From Aquabacterium sp. J223 (GTDB lineage Bacteria; Pseudomonadota; Gammaproteobacteria; Burkholderiales; Burkholderiaceae_C), in assembly GCF_024666615.1 (NCBI RefSeq), contig NZ_CP088297.1:1922001-1986000 (forward strand): a stretch of 64,000 nucleotides of DNA, in the 5' to 3' direction. A program made the translations under genes and the position numbers. Below, in pieces: positions 1 through 9,865 of this stretch. How positions within the stretch are numbered: the first letter of the stretch is position 1; every line of letters starts with the position of its first letter. A model generated the notes under the pieces. The model was not told the origin of the DNA. It saw nothing but the letters and a program-made list of their open reading frames with translations, and ran no database searches.

Positions 1-738
1 GCGCTCGGCCAGCCGGCGCGCCATCTTGCGCACGATCTCTTGCATGCGGCCGAAGTCGCGCTGCTCGATCGCCGACAGCCTCTGCGTCAGCAGGAAGTCG
101 CCGTGCAGCGCGCGCGTCGGCGCCGTGCCGTACAGGGCGACCTGGCGCTCCACGAAGCCGCGCACCTCGTGCGACAGCCGCTTGCGGGCGCGCTCCAGCT
201 CGGCGAGGCGCGGCGCGGCCGGGGCTTGGCGCCGTAGGGTGGCGAGCTCGTCGTCGAGCGCGTCGGCGCCCATCGCGCGCAGGATCTTCTGAGTGTAGTG
301 GCCCTTCTGCGTGAAGAGCCAGATGTCGGTCAGGCCGGTGTCGCGCGCGGCCTGCCGCATCCGGCGGGTCAGCGCCGCGGCGTCGCCGTCGAGCAGCAGC
401 TCGGACAGCGGCTCGCCACCCAGGCCGAGGCCGCTGCCGGGCCCGCGTCCGCCCGAGCTGCCGCCGCCCTGCCCGCCGACGCCGCGGATCGCCGGCCGCG
501 GCGCGACGGCTGCATCGAGGCTGTCGGCGCCGCTGAAGAATCGCTCGAAGGTCGTGTCGAAGACCGCGCGTTCGCCGATCGTCTTGGCGAGCGTCGCGCC
601 GAGCGCGCTCTTCAGCAGCGCGCGGTCGCGCCAGCCGACCAGCGCGATGGCGCGCGAGGCGTCCATCTGCGCACTGAGGCTGACCTCCAGCTCGCTGCCG
701 CGCAGCGCCTTGAAGAAGTCCTCAATCGTGGACTGCAA
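1..738 (-). CDS. VWA-domain (CoxE-like) protein, 3' part beyond window
   Basis: The gene runs leftwards off the window edge, so only the first 246 codons are visible. It overlaps the last 17 bases of the MoxR ATPase gene. The start chosen is a TTG at 738-736, the only start codon just upstream of the conserved-looking N-terminus IEDFFKALRGSELEVS; no ATG is available. A Gly/Ser/Arg-rich linker covers about residues 85-109. The von Willebrand metal-ion site would lie beyond the edge and cannot be checked. Family knowledge: MoxR ATPases are usually encoded beside a VWA protein, and the pair is thought to act as a chaperone in maturation of metalloenzymes or other complexes. The assignment rests mainly on this neighbourhood and on overall resemblance; the substrate is unknown. 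Confidence 0.7.
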   Translation of the reverse strand, partial: MQSTIEDFFKALRGSELEVSLSAQMDASRAIALVGWRDRALLKSALGATLAKTIGERAVFDTTFERFFSGADSLDAAVAPRPAIRGVGGQGGGSSGGRGPGSGLGLGGEPLSELLLDGDAAALTRRMRQAARDTGLTDIWLFTQKGHYTQKILRAMGADALDDELATLRRQAPAAPRLAELERARKRLSHEVRGFVERQVALYGTAPTRALHGDFLLTQRLSAIEQRDFGRMQEIVRKMARRLAER

Positions 739-1690
739 CCGGCACCTCGGCGTCCTTGCGCGCCTGGGCCAGCAGGGCAGGGAGCTGCTCGTTGGCGACG
801 GCGATGTCCTGCTCGAACTTGAGGAACACGTTCAGCGTGTCGCGGACCATGTCGAGGCTGAGGTGCTCGGCGTGCAGCAGCAGAAGCGTCTTCGCCCAGT
901 CGATCGTCTCGCTGACCGAGGTCTGCTTCTTCAGGTCCATGCGGCGCACGGCCTGAACGAAAGCGACCAGCTCCCGGTTCAGCGCCGCCGACAGCCCCGG
1001 CACCCGGCGCTCGAGAATGCGCCGCTCGGTGGCCGGGTCGGGGAAGGGGATGTGCAGGTGCAGGCAGCGACGCTTGAGCGCGTCGCTCATCTCGCGGGTG
1101 TTGTTGCTGGTGAGAAAGACCAGCGGCTTGACCCGCGCCTGCACGGTGCCGAGCTCGGGCACCGAGATCTGGAAGTCCGACAGCACCTCGAGCAGGAAGG
1201 CCTCGAACTCGGGGTCGGCCTTGTCGATCTCGTCAATCAGCAGCACGCAGCCACGCTCTTGGTGCAGGGCCTGGTAAAGCGGGCGCGGCTCCAGGAAGTG
1301 CTCGGAGAAGAAAAGATCGTCGTGCGCATGCAGGCGTTCGATCGAAGCGGCGAGGCCCACCGCGCCCTGCATCATCTCGGCGAGCTTTTCTTTGAGTAGC
1401 TGCGTGTACAGCAGCTGCTTGCCGTACTTCCATTCGTACAGCGCCTTCGACTCGTCCAGGCCTTCGTAGCACTGCAGGCGGATCAGCGGCACGTCGAGGA
1501 TGCGCGCCATGGACTTCGCCAGCTCCGTCTTGCCGACCCCGGCGGGCCCTTCGACAAGAACCGGCTTCTCGAGCTGGTAGGCGAGGTAGAGCGCGGTGGC
1601 GGTCTGACGGTCGGCGATGTAGTCGACGCCGGCCAAGCGGGCGGCCACGCCGTCGACCGAGTCGAAATGGGCGTCGTGCAGTGATTTCAT
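722..1690 (-). CDS. MoxR-family AAA+ ATPase
   Basis: This is a 322-residue AAA+ ATPase of the MoxR type. Walker A (GPAGVGKT) is at residues 48-55 and Walker B (LLIDEIDKAD) near 155, followed by the sensor segment LVFLTSNNTREMSDALKRRC. The ATG at 1690-1688 begins MKSLHDAHF and leaves about 45 residues before Walker A, as usual for the family; upstream in-frame starts add only low-complexity sequence. The gene overlaps the VWA gene downstream, so the two are translationally coupled. Known role: ATP-driven chaperone working with a VWA partner, cytoplasmic. Which client it serves cannot be told from the sequence. Confidence 0.88.
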   Translation of the reverse strand: MKSLHDAHFDSVDGVAARLAGVDYIADRQTATALYLAYQLEKPVLVEGPAGVGKTELAKSMARILDVPLIRLQCYEGLDESKALYEWKYGKQLLYTQLLKEKLAEMMQGAVGLAASIERLHAHDDLFFSEHFLEPRPLYQALHQERGCVLLIDEIDKADPEFEAFLLEVLSDFQISVPELGTVQARVKPLVFLTSNNTREMSDALKRRCLHLHIPFPDPATERRILERRVPGLSAALNRELVAFVQAVRRMDLKKQTSVSETIDWAKTLLLLHAEHLSLDMVRDTLNVFLKFEQDIAVANEQLPALLAQARKDAEVPVAVHD

Positions 1691-1773
1691 CGCTTTTGCC
1701 GCACGCACTACCTCGAACGAATGATAGGTAGGCCAGTATATCGCCCGCGCGATGCGGAGCGGGCATCGGTGGT

Positions 1774-2150
1774 TCAGGCTCGTGCTTGTTTCCCGCATGC
1801 ACTGCGCTGCAGGCCAAGCCACTCAGCGGTCCTTGCTCGTCTACCGGCGGTCGCCGCGCCGTCGCTTCGCTGCCCCCCGACCCCTACCTGAAAATCCCGG
1901 CTGCCCGTCGCCAGCCGTCCGAGCAGCACGTCAAATCCTCGAGCCGTCCGGTAATCAGGCTGCGCAGCTCGCCCTCGCGCTGCCATGTCCCGTGCACCGC
2001 GAGCAGGCGCGCCTGCAGCAGCTCGCTGCGCTGGCGCTCGCGCACCGACTTCCAGACGATGACCTGGATCACCCCGGTCTCGTCCTCCAGCGACACGAAG
2101 ATCGTCCCGCTGGCGGTGTCGGGCTGCTGGCGCAAGTCCCTTGCAATCAC
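1774..2150 (-). pseudogene. dnaE2: C-terminal remnant of error-prone polymerase DnaE2
   Basis: About 90 codons resemble the OB-fold end of DnaE2: RQQPDTASGTIFVSLEDETG followed by VIVWKSVRERQRSELL and LITGRLEDLT. The match then jumps frame near position 1930 and continues as LLGRLATGSRDFQ, so one base is missing relative to a working gene. The catalytic PHP and polymerase domains, normally about 900 residues upstream, are absent. The upstream homology fades at about 2145 beside a tRNA-Pro fragment. In Burkholderiales dnaE2 normally sits with imuA and imuB for SOS mutagenesis; neither is here. I read it as a non-functional relic left by rearrangement or an excised island. Confidence 0.7.
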
Positions 2151-2464
2151 ACGCCACGGGCACCCCGTGGCCTATCTGATCCCTGCGCCTCCGCCCGCGA
2201 GCGGTGACGCAGCCATATCGCGCGGGGACTCGGTGGACATTGAGCTGGTGCCCTTGGCACGCGGCGCGACCAAAGCCGCGAGGGCTTCTGCTCGCGCTGC
2301 GGCGCGCGGGGTCCAGGGGTAAACCGAGGGGTAAACCGTGAGTGGAATCGAGCGAGGGGCGTCGGGATCGTGTGGAACCGATTGTCGATCGCAACCGTTG
2401 ATCTACAAGGGAAATGGCTGTCCAACGCTGTCCCGCTTCATCCCTGTTTGTCCCAGAAAACAAG
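2151..2464. other. Junction region without a recognisable gene
   Basis: About 310 bases lie between the DnaE2 remnant and the tRNA-Pro fragment. I see no convincing gene on either strand: the short open frames have Arg/Pro-rich translations typical of GC-rich shadow frames. The one clear structure is a tandem pair of 12-mers (see the repeat entry). The last 100 bases are visibly less GC-rich than the surroundings, which fits foreign or decayed DNA. Confidence 0.5.
2315..2338 (+). repeat. Tandem 12-bp direct repeat next to tRNA fragment
   Basis: The 12-mer AGGGGTAAACCG occurs twice in perfect tandem (2315-2326 and 2327-2338). It lies about 130 bases from the tRNA-Pro 3' fragment. Short direct repeats in this position often serve as arm-type integrase or excisionase sites in tRNA-associated elements; that role is inference here because no integrase gene remains. 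Confidence 0.5.
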
Positions 2465-2511
2465 CATGGGGTGCAAGGGGTCGCGAGTTCGAATCCCGCC
2501 ACCCCCGACCA
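2465..2511 (+). other. 3' fragment of tRNA-Pro(GGG), probable attachment-site copy
   Basis: The sequence from the anticodon loop ATGGGGT (GGG at 2468-2470) through the anticodon 3' stem GCAAG, the T-loop TTCGAAT and the terminal ACCA matches the 3' half of a bacterial tRNA-Pro. The bases before the loop (CAAGC) cannot pair with GCAAG and no D-arm or 5' acceptor strand is present, so this is not a whole tRNA gene. The acceptor 3' strand also has one base more than expected. Integrases commonly duplicate exactly this part of a tRNA, so an att-site relic is the best explanation. Confidence 0.72.
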
Positions 2512-2546
2512 TTTATTCGGCTTACCTTCCATTCGGTTTTGCCACG

Positions 2547-2584
2547 CAGCCCGCCCGGGACACCGGGCGGGCTGTCGTGTTTTG
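2547..2584 (+). terminator. Rho-independent terminator after tRNA-Pro fragment
   Basis: A perfect 12-bp stem (CAGCCCGCCCGG pairing with CCGGGCGGGCTG) with a 4-base loop is followed by TCGTGTTTT. It stands where the terminator of a complete tRNA-Pro gene would be, so it was probably inherited with the tRNA 3' end. Confidence 0.75.
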
Positions 2585-2664
2585 GGCCCCGCGACCGCCT
2601 CACCGCGGGTTGTGGGCCGGACCCGGGGCTGTTGGGGTTTGACCGAGCAGTCACAGGGGGCGGG

Positions 2665-4354
2665 ATGGACGAGCCGGACCGGGCCGGAGTGGCCGCACCC
2701 CACAGGGCGCGCGCGTCCCCGCTGGACAACGACGGCCTTCGGCGCGGCCGCTGGGACGCGATCGTGGTGGGCACCGGCATGGGCGGGGCCGTCGTGGGCT
2801 GGGGCCTGGCGAGTCGCGGCTGGCGTGTGTTGTTCCTCGAGCGTGGCCGGCTCTTCGACGTGCCGGCGGACGGGACCGACGACGAGCGGCTCGTGCAGGG
2901 GCTGTGGCCCCTGGTGCTGCAGGGGCGCACCAGCTTCGGCCGGCAACCGATCGACCTCGGCTGCGGGGTCGGCGGAAGTTCGCTGCGCTATGGCGGTCAA
3001 CTCGAGCGCTTCCGGCCGGAGGATTTCCGGACCTCGGCGGGCGACGGCGCACCGCCACGACCCGACTGGCCGATCACCTACCAGGACCTGCTGCCGCATT
3101 ACCGGGAGGCCGAGGCGCTGTTCGGCGTCACCGGCACGCCGGACCCGCTCGGGCCCGTGGACCCCCTTCAGCCCTTGCGGCCGCCGCCGCCGCTGGCCGT
3201 CGCCGACACCGCCTTGATGGCGCACCTTCAGGTGCATGGGCTGCACCCCTACCGCGCCCATCTGGCCGCCGGTGGTGCGGCACCGTGTCCCCACTGTCTC
3301 GGGCGACCGTGCCACCCACGGCACCCGCCGTGACGCCGGGACCGTGTGCGTGCTGCCGGCCGTGCAGCAACACGGAGCCGCCTTGGCCACCGAGTGCGAA
3401 GTGCTGTCGCTGGCCGCCAATCGACGGCGGGTGGAGTCGGTGCTCGTGCGCCGGCATGGCGAGCAGATCCGCCTGTCAGCGGGGCTGATCGTGCTGGCGG
3501 CAGGGGCGTTCATGTCTCCGCGTCTGCTGCTCGCCTCGGCCAGCCCGGACTGGCCGCAGGGCCTGGCCAACGACAGCGGGCTGGTCGGGCGCCACTTGAT
3601 GTTCCACGCCAGCGACTTCGTCGCGCTGCGGCCTCGCCGCCGGGGCACGGCCGGACGGGCCGCCGAGGGCAGCCTCGACAAGGCGCTGTCCTTCAACGAC
3701 TTCTACCGTGTGGACGGCCGGAGTTTCGGCACCTGGCAATCCACCGGTCTGGCGCCCGGCCCCGGCCTGGCCTGGCACTTCCTGCGCGCCCGGTCCCTGG
3801 CCTGGCCGGCCCCGCTGCGCCGGGCGATGGGGCCGGCCTTGCGGGTCGGCGCCGGGCTGCCGCTGCCCGCGCTGCGCGGCGGTACGGTGCTCGCTTCCAT
3901 CGTCGAGGACTTCCCGCACGCCGACAACCGGGTGTGGCTGGACCCCGCAGCGCCGGGCGGCCTGCGCTTCCACTACCGCTACCCGGTCGAACTGAGGCGG
4001 CGCTGCGGGCTCATGCGCGGTCGGCTGCGCAAGGCGCTGGGGGCGGACCATTGGCTGTGGTGCCTGTCCGGCCCGAACAACCTGAATTTCCCCCATGCCT
4101 GCGGCACCTGCCGCTTCGGTGACGACCCGCGGCAGTCGGTGCTCGACCGCAACAACCGGGCGCACGGGCTGGACAACCTGTACGTCGTCGACGCTGCCTT
4201 CTTTCCCAGCAGCGGTGGCACCAACCCCGCGCTCACCATCGCGGCCAACGCCCTGCGCGTTGCCGCGGCGCTGCACGAGGAGCGAGGCTCCGCCGTGGCC
4301 GCCGACCGGGAACCGCGCCACGCGCCGGCCCAGCCGGCGGCACAGGGCGTCTAG
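2665..4354 (+). pseudogene. GMC-family oxidoreductase, frameshifted
   Basis: The gene encodes a flavoprotein of the glucose-methanol-choline oxidoreductase family in two frames. Frame one (2665-3333) has the FAD-binding glycine motif VVGTGMGGAVVGWGLASRG and ends at a TGA just after CLGRPC. Frame two continues from about 3325 with RRDAGTVCVLPAVQQHGA and runs to the C-terminal signature HACGT and VDAAFFPSSGGTNPALTIAANA. Removing one C from the run at 3324-3326 restores a single frame of about 560 codons. ATG 2665 follows a purine-rich AGGGGGCGGG. Family members oxidise alcohols, sugars or sterols; the substrate is unknown. All the conserved regions survive, so this may be a sequencing error and not true decay. 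Confidence 0.8.
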
Positions 4355-4448
4355 CGCGCGGGTGCGCCGGTGCGGCCGTGCTTCTCGTGGAACGCTTCAT
4401 GCAAAGCGCCGCGCGTGTCAATCCGACACGCCCCGATGCGAGGCGCCG

Positions 4449-4895
4449 ATGCCCGAGACCAACGCCACCCGCTTCTCCCATGTCAAGCCCGGCGACACGC
4501 AGTTCAAGGGCGAGGGGCTGCGGGACTTCTTCCTCTACCGCGACCTCGGCATCGCCGAGGCCACCCAGGGACGGGTCGTCGCGCACCTGGTCAAGGCCAA
4601 CGAGGCGCCGGAGACCGGCACCGGCTGGCACCGCCACGAGGCCGAGTTCCACATCGTCTACATGCTCAAGGGCTGGGCGCGCTTCATGTACGAGGACCGG
4701 GAGACGCTGGTGTCCGCCGGCGACGTCGTGCACCAGCGCCCCGGCATCGTGCACTTTCTCTTCGATTACTCGCCCGACATGGAGTACCTCGAGGTGGTCG
4801 GCCCGGCCAACTTCAGCACCATCGACTGCGAGGGACCGTGTGCGGTGCCCGAGCCCGGCGCCTGGCCGTCCTCGGCGACGCCGGCCGCGGTCTGA
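4449..4895 (+). CDS. Cupin-domain protein
   Basis: This is a 148-residue single-domain cupin. The first cupin motif is visible as GTGWHRHEAEFHIVYMLKG, with the two metal-binding histidines and a following glutamate; the second lies in PGIVHFLFDYSPDMEYLEV. The ATG at 4449 is the first that includes the whole N-terminus. It lies 94 bases after the GMC oxidoreductase in the same direction, so the two may be cotranscribed. Small cupins of this sort are metal-binding and may act as isomerases, dioxygenases or ligand sensors. No specific reaction can be assigned. Confidence 0.8.
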   Translation: MPETNATRFSHVKPGDTQFKGEGLRDFFLYRDLGIAEATQGRVVAHLVKANEAPETGTGWHRHEAEFHIVYMLKGWARFMYEDRETLVSAGDVVHQRPGIVHFLFDYSPDMEYLEVVGPANFSTIDCEGPCAVPEPGAWPSSATPAAV

Positions 4896-5036
4896 CCGAC
4901 CCCTCATATGGGGGAAACCCTGGGGTTGGGCGTGATATTTGCCACTGTCGTGCGCGCATCGCAGCCGCCGCCCTCCCGATCGCGGGGTGCCGCCCGGGAG
5001 ACGGGCGGCGGCACACTGTCCCCAACAGGAGGTCAC

Positions 5037-5231
5037 ATGTCGTCGAACATGAATGAAGTCATCACCACCCGCAGCGCCGTCCGTCCGGCCGAAGAGCAGT
5101 TCCGGGCGCTGTTCGAAGCCGCCGCGCGCGTCATGCGCTACCACGCCGACCGGGCCAGCGCCGCGGCGGACGAACTGATGCCGCCTCCGTCGGCGCTGCA
5201 GGGGGTGCCGCCCCAGGCGCTGCGCCACTGA
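5037..5231 (+). CDS. Small hypothetical protein (64 aa)
   Basis: A 64-codon frame begins at ATG 5037 six bases after a strong AGGAGG ribosome binding site and ends in front of a good terminator. Those signals support a real gene although I do not recognise the product. The protein is soluble-looking, rich in Ala, Arg and Glu, with a probable central helix (EEQFRALFEAAARVMRYHAD) and a Pro-rich end. It has no signal peptide, membrane segment or cysteine. Neighbours are a cupin upstream and a universal stress protein downstream, so a role in stress or anaerobic response is possible but unsupported. Confidence 0.6.
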   Translation: MSSNMNEVITTRSAVRPAEEQFRALFEAAARVMRYHADRASAAADELMPPPSALQGVPPQALRH

Positions 5232-5293
5232 GCAGCGAGCCGGCTCGCCGGCGTCCGCCACCGGACCGTGGGCAGCGCCCGTGCGTCCGCTTC

Positions 5294-5328
5294 AAGACAA
5301 GAGCCGGCCCCGTCGGCTCTTGGTCTTT
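5294..5328 (+). terminator. Rho-independent terminator
   Basis: A 9-bp stem CAAGAGCCG / CGGCTCTTG around a 7-base loop, extended below by AGAC/GTCT pairing, is followed by GTCTTT. It ends the transcript of the 64-aa gene. Confidence 0.75.
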
Positions 5329-5357
5329 CCGGGCCCCGCCGGCCCGAGCGGTGCCCA

Positions 5358-5371
5358 TTGACCGCGCGCAA
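5358..5371 (+). promoter_or_regulatory. Weak FNR-like box upstream of usp
   Basis: TTGAC-CGCG-CGCAA matches eight of ten positions of the FNR/Dnr consensus TTGAY-N4-RTCAA. It lies 92 bases before the universal stress gene and about 1.5 kb from a Crp/Fnr regulator gene. The match is imperfect, so this is only a candidate. Confidence 0.3.
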
Positions 5372-5463
5372 GGCCGGCACGGCACGGCATTGGCCACAAT
5401 CGGCCGGCAGCCAGTTGCCCCGCGGGCGCTGGCGCACCCAGAACAACACCTGTGGAGCGCGAC

Positions 5464-5886
5464 ATGAAGATCTTGTTGCCGGTGGACGGCAGTCCCTACA
5501 CCCAGCGCATGCTGGCCCAGATCGGCCAGAACGCCGAGCTGCTCGGCAAGCAGCACGAGTACACCGCCCTCACCGTGGTGACGCCGATCCCGCCGCACGC
5601 CACCCGGTACCTCGGCAGCGCGTCGCTCAACGACTACTACGCCGAGCAGGCCGAGGCGGTGCTCGCGCCGCTGCGCGAACAGGCCACGCAGAACGGTTGG
5701 CGGCTGCAGACGGCACACGCCGTCGGCAGCGCGGCCGACCAGATCGCCGACTACGCGGCCAGCCACCCGACCGACCTGCTGGTGATGGGCACGCACGGCC
5801 ACGGGGCGCTGGGCAACATGGTGCTCGGCTCGGTGACCACCGGCGTCATCGCGCGGGTCAAGGTGCCGGTGCTGCTGGTGCGGTGA
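5464..5886 (+). CDS. Universal stress protein, UspA family
   Basis: A 140-residue single UspA domain. The N-terminus MKILLPVDGSPYTQRML carries the conserved first strand and aspartate. The ATP-binding signature is intact near the C-terminus: GTHGHGALGNMVLGSVTTGVI, matching G-2x-G-9x-G-S/T. Start ATG 5464 was chosen over the earlier GTG at 5452 (which would add MERD) because the domain begins directly with KILLPVDGS. The protein is expected to be a cytoplasmic ATP-binding dimer. USPs in this group of bacteria are often controlled by FNR-type regulators; a weak box lies upstream and a Crp/Fnr gene is nearby. Confidence 0.92.
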   Translation: MKILLPVDGSPYTQRMLAQIGQNAELLGKQHEYTALTVVTPIPPHATRYLGSASLNDYYAEQAEAVLAPLREQATQNGWRLQTAHAVGSAADQIADYAASHPTDLLVMGTHGHGALGNMVLGSVTTGVIARVKVPVLLVR

Positions 5887-5928
5887 ACCTCGCCGGGCGC
5901 CACGTGGACGGCGCCCCGGCGCCGGCGG

Positions 5929-6702
5929 TCACGCCAGGGTGCTGACCAGCACCGCCTGCAGCAGGTAGGCCTGGTTCTCGCGTCGCCGCCACGCTCCCTG
6001 CGGTCCGTTGCCGAAGACCAGGTCCGGTGGCGCCGACAGCCGGTCAAGCCCGGGCGCGGCGGCCAGCGTGCCGCCGTGGGCGCGGGCCAGCGTGCACAGA
6101 CGGGTCCAGCGCGGTGTCGTCGGTTCGGCGCCCGGGTCGGCGACGACCGTCAGGTGGGCGCCGGCCAGCGCGGCCGCGTGCAGCAGGGCGTCGCCGGCGG
6201 CGCTGCGGCCGTCGCCGACATAACACAGCCGCAGCGCGGACAGCGGCCGCTGTCCTGCCAGCTCCTGCAGCGTCGCCAGTTCGGCCAGGGCGCCCAGCGG
6301 GTGGTCGCCGTGCGCCAGGTCGTTGAAGACGGGGATGCCGGCGTCGCGATCGAGCTGCCGCACCGCTTCTCCGTCCAGGCCGCGGCAGTCCACCGCGTCG
6401 TACAGCCGCCCCAGCAGCCGGGCGGTGTCGCCGAGGGTGGCGGGCCGGCCCTGGCTGTGCACCCGCGACACCTGCGCGCCGAGCGCTCGCGCGGCCTGCT
6501 GCAGCGGGTCGTCGGCGCCCTCGCGGGTGGCCGCGTCGCCGTCGCTGAGCAGCGCGAGGTTGCGGCCGCGCAGGGGCCGTTGACCGGTCTCCCGCGACGC
6601 GGTGGCCTTGAGTTGGCGCAGCGCCTGCAGCAGGGCGAGGACGTCCGCCCCGGTGAGGTCGTCCAGCGACCAGAGTCGGCGATGGTGCAGGGTGTGGTGC
6701 AT
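5929..6702 (-). CDS. Carbamoyltransferase-fold protein lacking catalytic motifs
   Basis: A 257-residue protein resembling aspartate/ornithine carbamoyltransferases in order and length of elements: an N-terminal LRGRNLALLSDGDAATREG segment, a central FNDLAHGDHPLGALAELATLQE, the second-domain start LRLCYVGDGRSAAGDALLHAAALAG and a C-terminal ENQAYLLQAVL. The residues that make the enzyme work are missing. The carbamoyl-phosphate motif STRTR is replaced by SDGDAATREG, HPxQ reads HPLG, and the HCLP-type loop is absent. It is therefore unlikely to make citrulline or carbamoyl-aspartate; a regulatory or altered-substrate role is inferred. It ends 40 bases from the usp stop (convergent) and is divergent from the Crp/Fnr gene. 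Confidence 0.65.
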   Translation of the reverse strand: MHHTLHHRRLWSLDDLTGADVLALLQALRQLKATASRETGQRPLRGRNLALLSDGDAATREGADDPLQQAARALGAQVSRVHSQGRPATLGDTARLLGRLYDAVDCRGLDGEAVRQLDRDAGIPVFNDLAHGDHPLGALAELATLQELAGQRPLSALRLCYVGDGRSAAGDALLHAAALAGAHLTVVADPGAEPTTPRWTRLCTLARAHGGTLAAAPGLDRLSAPPDLVFGNGPQGAWRRRENQAYLLQAVLVSTLA

Positions 6703-6891
6703 GGCGGCGATCGAAGGACCGTCAGCGTAGGCACCCCGTCTCGCGCGGGGTTGACGGCCATCAAGCCTGCAGGGTGCCGTCCGTGCCGATGCGCGCCGTA
6801 TACCCGCCGTTCACGCCCCCTTCACCCAACGTTACGAAGCGGTGCGCACGGTTGGCATGCGGTTGGCGCGGCCTGCCCACACTGGTCGGCA

Positions 6892-6905
6892 TTGACCCAG
6901 GACAA
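6892..6905 (+). promoter_or_regulatory. FNR-like box at the crp/fnr start
   Basis: TTGAC-CCAG-GACAA matches nine of ten consensus positions of the FNR/Dnr operator. It ends nine bases before the regulator's start codon and overlaps the ribosome binding region (AAGGAG at 6904-6909). Binding there would most simply repress the regulator's own expression. Confidence 0.4.
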
Positions 6906-6914
6906 GGAGCCGGC

Positions 6915-7682
6915 ATGTTGACCACCCACCGCCCCAGCGCCATGCCTGCCGACACAGCGGTGCCGCACGCCGTGCCGCTGCAGGCCGAGCGCAGCGTGGC
7001 CGAGCGCATCGCGCAGGTGCTCTCGCTGCTGCAGGAGCGGGTGGTCCTGCGGCGGCGGGTGCTGCGCGCGGGCGAGGCGGTCTACCGTGCCGGCGCCCGC
7101 TTCGACAGCCTGCACATCCTGCACGCGGGCTTCTTCAAGATCATCGACCGGGCGCCCGACGGCCGCGAGCAGGTGGTGCGCTTCCACTTCAAGGGCGACT
7201 GGCTGGGCTTCGACGGCATCGCCGACGGCCAGCACGGCTGCGACGCCATCGCCATGGACACCGGCGAGGTGTGGTCGGTGCGCTATGACCTGCTGCTGCA
7301 GGCCTGCGCCGAGCACCCGCCGCTGCTGACCGTGCTGCACGAGGCGATGAGCCGCGAGATCGCACGCGACCGCGAGTCGCTGCTGTCGCTGTGCACGCTG
7401 CCGGCCGACGCACGGGTGGCCGACTTCCTGCGCCACTGGGCCGAGGCGCTCGGCCAGCGCGGCCTGCGCAGCGACCAGATCACCCTGCGCATGACCCGGG
7501 CCGAGATCGGCAACTACCTCGGCATGACGCTGGAGACGGTGAGCCGCGCGCTGTCGCGGCTGGCCAAGGCCGGGCTGATCGGCTTCACCGAGCGTGGGCG
7601 CCGCGACATCTGCATCCCGGAGGTCGGCGCGCTGGTCGCTTTCGTGCAGCGCAGCTTCTCGTCCGCGCCGGCCGAGGCCTGA
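6915..7682 (+). CDS. Crp/Fnr-family transcriptional regulator
   Basis: A 255-residue regulator with an N-terminal cyclic-nucleotide-like beta barrel (about residues 40-150) and a C-terminal winged helix. The recognition helix MTRAEIGNYLGMTLETVSRALSRL is very like FNR (E..SR), so it should read TTGAY-N4-RTCAA sites. The N-terminus has no cysteine cluster, so it should not carry the oxygen-sensing 4Fe-4S centre of true FNR; a Dnr/FixK-like role is more likely. ATG 6915 follows AAGGAG. A candidate box overlaps its own ribosome binding site. The gene is divergent from the carbamoyltransferase-like gene and convergent with the hybrid kinase gene. Confidence 0.9.
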   Translation: MLTTHRPSAMPADTAVPHAVPLQAERSVAERIAQVLSLLQERVVLRRRVLRAGEAVYRAGARFDSLHILHAGFFKIIDRAPDGREQVVRFHFKGDWLGFDGIADGQHGCDAIAMDTGEVWSVRYDLLLQACAEHPPLLTVLHEAMSREIARDRESLLSLCTLPADARVADFLRHWAEALGQRGLRSDQITLRMTRAEIGNYLGMTLETVSRALSRLAKAGLIGFTERGRRDICIPEVGALVAFVQRSFSSAPAEA

Positions 7683-7695
7683 CCCCGCCGCCCGC

Positions 7696-9807
<2,112 letters not shown>

Positions 9808-9865
9808 GGGGCCACCTTGCGCGCGATGCGCTCCGGCAGTCGCACTGAGCGGCGGGCCGGCGTGT

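Noticed and set aside
2465-2511. Annotating a functional tRNA-Pro
   Set aside because: The D-arm, 5' acceptor and the 5' anticodon strand are missing.
1774-3696. A 640-codon minus-strand frame spanning the DnaE2 remnant, the tRNA fragment and the GMC gene
   Set aside because: It crosses unrelated features, including a tRNA fragment and a terminator. Only its last portion shows homology, and that is the DnaE2 scar.
5929-6702. Annotating the carbamoyltransferase-like protein as argF or pyrB
   Set aside because: None of the catalytic motifs is kept and no arginine or pyrimidine gene is adjacent.
6915-7682. Calling the Crp/Fnr regulator a true oxygen-sensing FNR
   Set aside because: The N-terminal region has no cysteines, so the 4Fe-4S cluster cannot be formed as in FNR.
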